DNA of 64,000 nucleotides from Zerene cesonia (Eukaryota; Arthropoda; Insecta; Lepidoptera; Pieridae). Both the position numbers and the translations under genes were made by a program. The notes beneath the pieces were generated by a model. The model saw nothing but the letters and a program-made list of their open reading frames with translations, did not search any database and was not told the DNA's origin. Numbering within the stretch: the first letter of the stretch is position 1; each line of letters begins with the position of its first letter. Location of the stretch: the NCBI RefSeq assembly GCF_012273895.1, contig NC_052118.1, forward strand, positions 5,729,164 through 5,793,163. The letters are read 5' to 3'. This document shows, in pieces, positions 14,001 to 23,421 of the stretch.

Positions 14001-14284
14001 ACTTATAGATTTATGTCGATGAAAAATTTAGTTCTCTTTATGATGCTATGTAAAGTAATGCTATATAATCGAAATACTTCAAAATAATGTTCATCTAGTA
14101 GGTAACTGTTGTAAAATTTTAGTTATCTATTGGCAGGCAATATATTTACGACTCGTTTCCTACACAAGGAAAAGCTCAACTTGTATGCAACAATAAACAG
14201 CGTTTGAAGTGGTTAAAATATATCGCAAGTCGAAGAAAAAATAAATTCGCTTCAAAAAATATTGCACAGAAAAAGTACAAATAA
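11025..14284 (+). CDS. PPP1R36: Protein phosphatase 1 regulatory subunit 36-like, copy A
   Basis: Ten exons: 11025-11119, 11204-11297, 11412-11471, 11549-11680, 11787-11931, 12016-12165, 12241-12469, 12715-12903, 13037-13126 and 14137-14284. All phases close and encode 443 aa. The assignment rests on the order of blocks known from PPP1R36. These are an acidic N-terminus with GHWIW (17-21) then an EKLQFI stretch, a DLKDVVLFTAP block, a LEVNRIFKSEIFN block, and a C-terminal SPLINEVF block. The mammalian protein binds PP1 catalytic subunits and is linked to testis or cilia biology. Residues NVEF (51-54) align where the mammalian protein has an RVxF-type PP1 docking motif; V and F are kept but the preceding basic residue is absent. 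An AATAAA signal lies at 14319-14324. A full paralogue lies tail to tail at 15659-21079. The family call is from memory of the human protein, not a search. Confidence 0.8.
13148..13370 (+). repeat. Degraded lepidopteran interspersed repeat (GGCCAAGTGCGAGTC family)
   Basis: It begins ACCGGCCAAGTGCGAGTCTG, the hallmark start of a very abundant lepidopteran repeat, then decays. It sits in intron 9 of PPP1R36-A. Confidence 0.6.
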
Positions 14285-15658
14285 AACATTTTATGAGCAT
14301 TATTTTCTCTTATCATTTAATAAAATAAAACTGTCATTCATTCATTAAATAACCTAGCCATTTGTTGTGAAACTTCTAGAGTGAAACAATTCACCAACTA
14401 GATGTTTCTCCTTTTCTATAAATAAATAATTTAAGTATAATGTTACCAATAAAAATGTACATATTAAGTATAGAGAATGGAACCATTACATTTTTTTTTA
14501 TATAAACCAGACCATTCTGATAATTTCAGGTAAATTCAGAAGAAAATGGAAGATTCTTATAACTTATAAACAGTTTTTTTTAGGTATATGTCTTCATTTA
14601 TCTTACCACCAGTGTGCTTTTAGTAAGAAAGGTAGCGTGTTTCATGGTTTCGATAACAACATTCACGTCTTATTAACTAACCACTTATCATGTCAAACTA
14701 CTGCCGAGTCCGTACTTAAACGTTAGCATTTAAAAGGCAATAATTTCGTAGAAACACGAGTATGACATAATAAGTGTTGCGTTGTTAAATTTCTTCAAAA
14801 GTTCTGTATTGATACAGACACGTCTTGTTAAAATATCTACATTATTGAAAATATTCATCGGGTATGGATAGTTTTTAAAAGGATTATAGGAACTAATTAT
14901 TATTAGGTATCTTCAATTGCAATTACCTTTAGTTTCGATGGCGATAGTAGATTTCAATTCAATTAGAATCTATTTAGACCTATAACTTTTTATAGTTTCA
15001 TTACCTAAGCACCACAATTTCACTCATATTGATAACAAGAGATAGTAGGGTATTTTATTTTCTATCAATTTTAATATAATTTTATGGTTCAGTCGTTCCA
15101 ATGGGATTATTAGTAACACACGTGAAATTCGTTTCTACGTTTATTATAACAAAGTTTATAATAAGGTACGTAACAAGTTGAATTTTATTACCTGACCAGC
15201 ACATTTTTGTCCATTGACAACCACATTTTTGTCAGTATGGTATAACATAGTCGAGTATGAAAATGAAACAGTACTTTCAGAATAAGCACGTGATATAATT
15301 ATCCATTTTTATGGGTGTGAAGATTTCAAATATCATTTTAAAGGTATACGTACTACTATTTGACTAAATAATCATCAAAATAAAAAAAGTACAAAAACCA
15401 GATAATTTAGTTGTCGGCAGCATCATTACGAAAAATTAAATAGAAATATTCAAAGATATCGAAATAATCTTTAAATTACTAATACTATTTCAATATCAGT
15501 CGTCAGTCGATAGTAGGTCATATTTCATTAAATTATCTTCAACGAAAGTAGGTCCGCAAACATCTAGCATTGTCGTAAGCAAGGTTCACAATCACAAGTA
15601 ATTGCCTTACAGGGTATATTTCATTCACAAGGTCATAGAAAAATCATCAATCAATTAT
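14285..15658. other. Convergent intergenic spacer of the two PPP1R36 genes
   Basis: The spacer holds the 3'UTR and poly(A) signal of copy A (AATAAA at 14319-14324) and the 3' flank of copy B. No other gene or clear repeat was seen. Confidence 0.5.
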
Positions 15659-18600
15659 TTAACGACCATAAGGATGCAGTAACTTCATTAGTCTATTTTG
15701 CCAGCGCCGTCGTTGTGTCTCACTGCATGGCCTAATATCCTCCGGATCATCAGGAAAAGATGATGGAACTGATATTCTAAAAAAATCCTAAATTAGAATA
15801 ATACTTATAGATAGTTGATCACTAACCTACGTCTGTTTCTACCAATAATTGTAGATTATATAAAATAATCATACTCAGATGAAACATTTAAATAATCAAT
15901 TAATTGTTTATAAGTACAAGAAATTTTATGAATAATAAAAATTTGTTATTAACTATCAAAAATTTATCAATACCTGAACCTCACACATCATTCGAATAGA
16001 TACTAATTCATGAATTTAAGATAATTGATAAATCATTATTCTTAGAAATGTTTTTTTTTTACTAACATTCGAGATTCTTTTCGTGGCAGGACAATATCTG
16101 GGTACACCTTCTGGGTTGCTATTTGACTTTTTCTACTTACACTGGACTTGGAGGCATAACTTGCCGATGATCTAAAATTAAGTAGTCTTATGATAAATTT
16201 TAGTGAAAATATAAATTAGATTTTGAATTTAAAAATATGTTGTGTATTTCGAATTGAGCAGAATGATAACTTGTTTTTATGCCACGGTCGGCAAAGAAGC
16301 TGGTGGGTCCCTGATGGTTCACTCGCTTGATTTGACGGAGCGGTCCCATCGCCCATGTACATTTTCAGAGGAGTTACGCTTTGCAAATGGATTGCCAACT
16401 TTTAAAGATAAGATGAAATATGAAAATAATTGATGAGGGAAATAAAAGAAAGGACATGGAAGAATAAGGAATAATATGTGTTTCTCCGGCTACCCCACGT
16501 GCGTGGGCGACGTACAAAAACAGCACGAAGCGTGCTCGACTCCCGCAATATCTCTTCTTTAATTATTATTCCATTGGCTTTAACACAATATGACGATCCC
16601 CATGTAACATAGATGCTTGGTTTCACGCGAGTATTATACATTTAGAAATTGCGTGGTCACGGGGAGACTGTCTCCCCGTGACCACGCTCGCTGTAAAGTG
16701 TTCGAAACGTCGGCTTAATAATATAATGAATAAATCGCGTTTAAAATCCGTTGAAAAGTTTTTAATTTCTAAACATAGATGCTTATCAAATATGTATCTA
16801 ATGGTATAAAACAAATAGTTCAGAAAAAACAAACAATTTATCATTTTAATGTAGAAAAGCTAATATATTATAGCACAACTCAAGCCTTCATCATAAAATT
16901 TCAATTTGCACAATATACTTGGCAATCTACACAATTTATGATACTACTTCGTTCATATCAATAAATATATATAATGTACATCATATTAAACGGGAGGAAA
17001 AGCTTTGAATTTAAGCAGCAGTTTTCATGCAGAATTTATGAACTCTATTATGGAACGGTAACTTCTCTAATATGCTATAAATACTATAAGCAATTTCAAA
17101 AATATATACACTCCTAACTCTCTCACACATAATTATTTATTTCGACAAGTTCGTTTAAACTTTGTTTACTCATTTAAAAGACAAATATATTAACAGCTTA
17201 TAGTGTAAACAAATATAATGTAAGCCAGTAGTCCCGTTATCGATTTTATCTAGGTATCTCGTCAACCTTTCCCATATAAGTATTAAGTGCCTCTACTAAA
17301 ATTTCTATTTCATCTTTCATAAGGCTATTTCATCTGATAACAATAAAAAAGGTCAACAATGTTGTATATTTTATGCGGTACTAACACAGAAGCTTTCGAT
17401 TTTCCGATTTCGGTGGATGTAGGCAAGGGCTTTAACATTGTATCGAAAGCTGATCGATGCATCCCAATAATACCAAGAACTATTCCAAGTTCTACAAGAC
17501 GTTCTTCGGGACCCGCCACAGCCTCCTTCATGTACATAATTCGCGGCGTTATTCTGTATAATGAATAAGTCTTTACAATAGCATTATAAATTATGTAATT
17601 TCTTAAGTTAAACCGATGATTTAAGTAGCAAAATAGTCTGTTCGTTATTTATTTAACTAGGTATCTCATACAAGGACATAATATCTATTTTATGTTGAGT
17701 AGGTACTAGGTAGTACTACTTACACAAATCGAATAACAAATGATTTTAATAATTCTAATATGTTATTTTTTTTAGTATGATCCTCTCTATCGTCTTGTCT
17801 TTATTTTTTTTATGTCATAGCGGGCAGCTGAGCTGGTGGTTCGCCTGATGGAAAGCGATCACCACCGCCCATAAACATTCCCAAAGGTACCTCTATGAAT
17901 GCGCTGCCCGCTTTTATGGGGTAAGGGAAAAGGAAAGGATTAACGACTGGAAAGAACGAATGGACTAGGACGGGTGAGGAAAAGGAAACGGGCCTCCTTA
18001 TTTTTCGATTCATCAATCAGTTGCACATTAGATAATGTACTGTTTGAATCCATCGTCTATAACCTATATTAACTACATTACGTTTACTTTCATAATTACA
18101 TCCAAATAATAATCATGTCATCTTACTGGTGACATTTAATGACGCCGGCTCCCATGAGACGATAGTCGATCTCTCGGTGGCAAAACACTTCATTCATTAA
18201 TGGCGATCGCGTATTGAGCTTCTTGTCGTGACGCAGACATCGTCCGAGTAATACTGCACGCTCTTCCTTTGTCATTTTATTAATATAGCCAGTGTTCAAG
18301 TTGTGCTCCACCGCATTGAATATCTCAGACTTAAAAATACGATTCACCTCCAATTCTGTGAATTAATAGTAACAATGAATCAAAGCCAATCATTCATTTG
18401 AATGAAACAAGAGCAATCGCAAATACGTGATTTTTTTGTCAGAGCGGGCAACAAATCTGGCTGGTCGGCGATCACCACCGCCTATTAATATGTTACCTGA
18501 TACGATATACTGTTTTTGGCTTTTAATAAATACCTAAACAAATGTAAAAAATATATATAGAACAAATATATACAAACATATCTCAGACAAATCGCATAAT

Positions 18601-21079
18601 ATATTTGATCACATTTAATGATCAAACAAAGAAACGTACGTCTTGATTTATAGCAAGACAGTAAGCAAGATAAAGTAATCGATCATTTATGTACCTATCT
18701 GATTGAAGGCCTTGCGACCGAGGGCCAGCCACACGATTTGAACGCACATACGCAACAACGTTTCGAAAAGTCGTGCATCTTTGTCTGATAAGGATCGACG
18801 TTTCTTCTGAGGCCCCATGTGATGGAATTTTTTCGTGTCTCCGCCACCTTAGAAGCGTTATAAATAAAGATGTTGTATACAATTCAATTCGGATTCAAGG
18901 CATTCATATTTAAACAAAAACAATGACCAAATGAATTACCTACAAAGTACAATTACGATTATGGGCAATAACAAACAAACCAATCAACATTGTGCTATAT
19001 TCCTTAGCCACGAGTAACCTCAAATCAGATAAATTGTCACGAAACTCGCTCTCCAGAACTTCACACTGCGGAGTACGTACTTTTGTTTCTAATTCAATTA
19101 TTCGATTTGCCATTTCGTCTGCAATCTTGAAATAAAGGCAACGTTTAATATGCTTCCAAGACGATTACACGATTCAAGTAGGTAATAAAAGTTGATATTT
19201 TGAGTCGGTGAGCTTGTAAGCTAAGCTAAGCTCTAATTTACATTTATTAAATATTTCAATGAGTACAGGTTTTTACACCTCATAAAATAGACTACTTATA
19301 ACTCTTATTCACTATAATTTAAACATTACCACTCGCCTGCAAATAATACTGGCAACACAGAACAAGCGCCCTAATGAAACGTTCCGTTGTAGGCAGGTGC
19401 AACATATTTATTAACATGGGGCTTAGAATATTAACGGGAGCAGTAAATAATGCAATATCTTTAACGTCCTGCACAGGAAAATATTATTAATTAATTAAGC
19501 TTTACAAAAAATAATTTAGTCTTTACTGATTACATAGGTATTCTATACAGAAAGTTTAGTTTCAATAGATATGCAATATACATGCAAAGGTATTGCCTTT
19601 GCATGTACATAATTTATGATTCCATTAATTATATGGGAATGAGATGTTTTACCGCGGTGAAAAGTTACCTGTCACTATCAAGCCTCCTATCCACACAAAA
19701 AGCCTACTAATATTATAAATGCGAAAGTTTGTAAGGATGTGTGTGAGTGTTTGTTACTCTTTCATTCATAATCTACAGAACCGATTGCATTGAAATTTGG
19801 TACGTAGACAGCTGGACAACTGGAATAACATATTATAGGCAATCTTTCAAATCAATCAAATTTTTATCCCGATATTCCTACGGGATACGGACTTACGCGG
19901 GATAAATCGCGGGACGCAGCTAGTCCTACTGTCCTATCCTATACATCCTATCTTATCTTACTAATATTATAAATGCGAAATTTTGTAAGGATGTGTCTGC
20001 GTCTGTTGCTCTTTCACGCAAAAACTTCTGAACCGATTGCAATGAAATTTGGTACGTATACAGCTGGACAACTGGAATAACATATAATATAGGCAACTTT
20101 TTATCCCGCTATTCCTATGGGATACGGACTTACGCGGATAAAACCGCGGGGCGCAGCTAGTAGATTTTAAAATTATACGTTGTATAGGTTTATATCATAC
20201 CTGGACTGTAATAATGTCCGGTTGCCCTGGTTTAAGTTTTCTTTGGTAGCGTCTTCGAAATCGAATCTAATAGCAATAATATAATTTAGAAATAAAGACC
20301 TACGGTTTTTAATATTAAGGCCTTAAAAAACAAATTCAGGCATGATAGGCAGGAATAGGCATGAAATGATTTGATTGATTTATCGCAATCGAATAATACG
20401 GACACAGTTAAGGTACGGATACAGAACACAGGACACTCGGCTTCTTTTAATTATAATAATAACTAACGAAAGTACAATAACAAACTCAAGGTAGACTAAG
20501 TTATGAATTGTTTACTTATCTACATAATATATCCTCGAAATATAGAACAAAGCATATACCTGCTCAATTAAGTCTACATCGTCTCTGAATTCGACGGTAC
20601 CTGTCGGCGCTTTAATAGGTATATGTATTGCTTCAACTGGCTTTGGCGGGAGATCACTAAAATTGTTTAATATTGTTTATTTGGTAGCAAGTAGCACGAA
20701 TACGTTGATAAATAAAGTTTTTATATACTACTAGCTGCACCCGGCAAACGCTGTTCTGCCTTACTCTTATCGTTTAGTGGTATGAAAAATAGATGTTAGC
20801 CGATTCTCAGACCTACCCAATATGCTTACCAAATTTCAGAGGAATCGGTCAAGCCGTTTCGGAGGAGTATAGAGACTAACATTATGACACGAGAATTTTA
20901 TATATAAGATTTAAACAAAACATTTGGGAATATTGTTAAGAAGCTTCTAAAAAACATAAATCAATCCTCTGATATCAGATATACCTTATAAAAACTAAGG
21001 CTTCTGTAGTTTCATCCCACACCCAATGACCATCTTCATATAAACCACCGAAACCTCCTTCATCTTCATCATCAGCCAT
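15659..21079 (-). CDS. PPP1R36: Protein phosphatase 1 regulatory subunit 36-like, copy B
   Basis: Ten exons on the minus strand: 21079-20985, 20656-20560, 20266-20201, 19468-19337, 19125-18981, 18847-18695, 18355-18127, 17553-17386, 16171-16067 and 15776-15659. They encode 435 aa. Every intron sits at the same place and phase as in copy A; exons 1, 4, 5 and 7 have identical lengths (95, 132, 145 and 229 nt). Landmarks are GHWVW (17-21), TVEF (52-55, the presumed PP1 docking position), DVKDIALFTAP, LEVNRIFKSEIFN and RSPLMNEVFCHRE. Intron 4 uses a GC donor (CAG then GCGAGT). Donors of exons 8 and 9 are weak GTTAGT sites, chosen because only they keep the frame. Introns are larger than in copy A and hold several repeats. 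The paralogues align over their full length, so this is an old inverted duplication rather than a retrocopy. Confidence 0.8.
16275..16510 (+). repeat. Decayed repeat of the GCTGGTGG...ATCGCCCATG type
   Basis: It shares the layout 'AAGCTGGTGGGTCCCTGATGG ... CCATCGCCCATGTACATT' with the better-preserved copy at 17812-18008, ending in a purine-rich AAAGGA segment. It lies in intron 8 of PPP1R36-B. Confidence 0.45.
16607..16784. mobile_element. MITE-like element with a perfect 18-bp inverted repeat
   Basis: At 16651-16668 and 16670-16687 two perfectly complementary 18-bp arms (GCGTGGTCACGGGGAGAC) are separated by one base. Wider flanks carry another inverted pair, TTAGAAATT near 16642 and AATTTCTAA near 16764. 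The whole is bounded by a 12-bp direct repeat ACATAGATGCTT (16607-16618 and 16773-16784). The segment ending in AATAAATCGCGTTTAAAATCC resembles a repeat seen in other lepidopterans. It lies in intron 8 of PPP1R36-B. Confidence 0.5.
17812..18008 (+). repeat. Lepidopteran interspersed repeat (GCGGGCAGCTGAGCTGG family)
   Basis: It starts CATAGCGGGCAGCTGAGCTG and continues with GATCACCACCGCCCATAAAC, a very common lepidopteran phrase. The 3' end is purine-rich. It lies in intron 7 of PPP1R36-B. A fragment of the same family (AGCGGGCAAC...GCGATCACCACCGCC) is at 18438-18490. Confidence 0.65.
18438..18490 (+). repeat. Fragment of the GCGGGCAGCTGAGCTGG-family repeat
   Basis: A short truncated copy with AGCGGGCAAC and GCGATCACCACCGCC, in intron 6 of PPP1R36-B. 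Confidence 0.5.
19579..19607. repeat. Perfect 12-bp inverted repeat, 5-nt spacer
   Basis: TACATGCAAAGG, spacer TATTG, then CCTTTGCATGTA. The arms contain the octamer-like ATGCAAA. It is inside intron 3 of PPP1R36-B, with no evident function. Confidence 0.6.
19704..19923 (+). mobile_element. Helitron-like element, family B, copy 1
   Basis: It starts CTACTAATATTATAAATGCG and ends GACGCAGCTAG followed by T. The body has GAACCGATTGCATTGAAATTTGG and CTACGGGATACGG phrases. It is in a close tandem with the next copy, within intron 3 of PPP1R36-B. Confidence 0.75.
19956..20160 (+). mobile_element. Helitron-like element, family B, copy 2
   Basis: It starts A^TCTTACTAATATTATAAA and ends GCGCAGCTAG^T, highly similar to the copy 33 bases upstream and to 61183-61383. 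It is within intron 3 of PPP1R36-B. Confidence 0.8.
20731..20909 (-). mobile_element. Helitron-like element, family A, inverted copy
   Basis: On the minus strand it begins A^TCTTATATATAAAATTC and ends GTGCAGCTAG^T, matching 6001-6164 in ends and body. It lies in intron 1 of PPP1R36-B. Confidence 0.75.
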
Positions 21080-22893
21080 TATCTAGGTAATCACTTTGTG
21101 TGCAGTTTGAATGCACGAGAGGATATGTTGATCTATTTTATTATAAAAACTAGATCACTCGTCCAAATTCTTCAAATTCTTCCGTTTATATAATAAAAAA
21201 GGCTTAAAAATGAACTCCAATACGTTAAGGGTTTAATTATGAAAATAAGATTAATGATCTGACTTTTGTGACATATATATGACTTTAACGTACATGCTAA
21301 AACAATCCAAAATCACAAATAACAAAGGAAAGAAGTAACCCATTTACTAATATTATAGTTTCTATCACATATGTTTTCATTGGGATCAAAAAATCCATTT
21401 CTGTAAATGTTTTACGATATAACTCTTTATTCGACAAAAATGTATTCTCCTAATTTAAAATATCTCCATATAGTTAAATATTTTATGCGATTTGTACTCG
21501 AGATTTTTTCCCACTATTTATATTATTATTAACATCACTTGTAGCACTGCTAAATGTCAACGTCGAAACTCAAGTTAAACTACAGTTTCCTCAATAGAGC
21601 CGATAATGGATTCTTAATAATTTAACATCATGTACCTACACTTAAAATCATAACAATCATTAGCATCCTTATCTGTGTTTTCCTATTAATGACATAAATA
21701 GCACCTTAAAACCTATCTACTTATTAACTGGTAAACTACTTTTTATCAATTCCCTTATGGTGCACGGAGAAACTTAAATAAGTTTATGTTTGCATCATTT
21801 ACGAATCTTTCCATGTTATGTAATAAATATCAATACAAAAAAACTTAATAATCTTCAACTTATCATAACCACAAAATTTATGATTCCATTAATTTTGTTC
21901 CTTCCGTACAAAGTTCAAACAAACTCCTATTTTCTTAAAAATATCGTAATGCAATTCATAGCGAGCAATAACTTGTGATTCGAATTCTCATCGCCATGTT
22001 TGTAACTTTGGCAAAATTTACGGCGTCACAGTAAGTTGCGACGACACTGCATATAAAGTTATGTTAATTTATCCATGCAGCTAACTCGAAACCTTTAAAG
22101 GCAAAGAATACATCTAGGTACAATACAAAGCAGAAACTGTTTTTTTTACCTACTGATAAGTATTATGGTATGTACCTACACAATACCATGTATGCAATAG
22201 ATGTTAACCTACAGATTCACATCCACAACAAAATGTTTTGAATTAGCGCGGCGGCGGGGGCGCTTAGATTTAAATCCATAATATACGGCAGTGATTTGTG
22301 TAGGTGAAACAAAACATTAACTGAAATAGGATTATACCGCAAAGGGACAAGTGTGTCAGGTGTGTTAATTCATTGAATTCGAATATACAGTCGATTGCAC
22401 ATAAGGCTGCGAAAGGCGCCGAAACGCTTTGATCATGTTCGTTCTGCCATGCCATTAAATAGCTCTTTACTTAGCGCATCGTTCTGGCAAATTTTCTTTA
22501 GGTCGATACTTCGGCAATTCATATGCTCAATATTAGAACTATGTATACTCTTTACCATAAATTACGTTAATGACAATCCATTGGAAATCTCTGTAAGATG
22601 GTTTTGATTTCATTAAAAGCAATTGAAAGTTTTAAGTAATCTTATGAAAAGTCACGTGACTGTGAATGCGCTAATATCAGTCGCTAATTTGATGACGTCA
22701 TAATGTTAAACTATTAGTATTTAGTATATCTAATACTATATTTGGTCTGCTTAGAACAGGTTAGAGATTAAATATGCACTGTTAATAATTTAAATAAGTT
22801 ATTTTGTAGACAAAACACATTAGTTACAACTAAATTAAATATATCAAATGTGATAAAAATATGTGCAACTGGCTATTTTGAATAGTATTCACA
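21080..22893. other. Upstream region of PPP1R36-B, nothing else recognised
   Basis: No additional exon was seen. A single TGACAT lies near 21270. Some GC-rich sequence (GCGGCGGCGGGGGCGC) occurs near 22250. Confidence 0.4.
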
Positions 22894-23130
22894 ACTAGTG
22901 GTCCGCCCTGGCTTCGCTCGTGGTACATATATAGCCTTCCTCAATAAGTGTTAAGAATTTTCATTGTTAGATAGCCTATTTATTGAGAAAGGCTATCCGC
23001 CCCGGCTTCGCCCGTAGTACATATATAGCCTAAAGCCTTCCTCAATAAATGAGCTATCTGGAACTGAAAGAATTTGTTAAAACGGACCAGTAGTTCCTGA
23101 GATTAGCGTGTTCAAATAAATAAACAAACA
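22894..23130 (-). mobile_element. Helitron-like element with internal duplication
   Basis: On the minus strand the element ends ACCACTAG^T at 22894. Two related segments, each with GGCTTCGCYCGT and TATATAGCC plus CCTTCCTCAATAA (22905-22955 and 22985-23048), show an internal duplication. The outer part carries CCAGTAGTTCCTGAG and an AATAAATAAACAAAC end. Confidence 0.55.
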
Positions 23131-23421
23131 CTTCATCTTTACACATGCATCTTTACACATCATTACAATTAACTACATGTTTACTGAGAGACACTTAAGT
23201 ATTGTACTTAAGGAGAAAGGCCAAGGAACAAAACCATAATCCTATTTAATAGACGAAATAATTTCAAAGGATATATTATACAGTGTATAAATAAAACACA
23301 TGAAAGCAGTCTTTCTAAAACGATTTAATCATTTCATTTATAAATTCTACTTGCTTTAAAATAATAATTCAAATACGTAGGTAGTTAGTTCATGAAATTT
23401 TTTAATTTGTTAAAATTGTTA

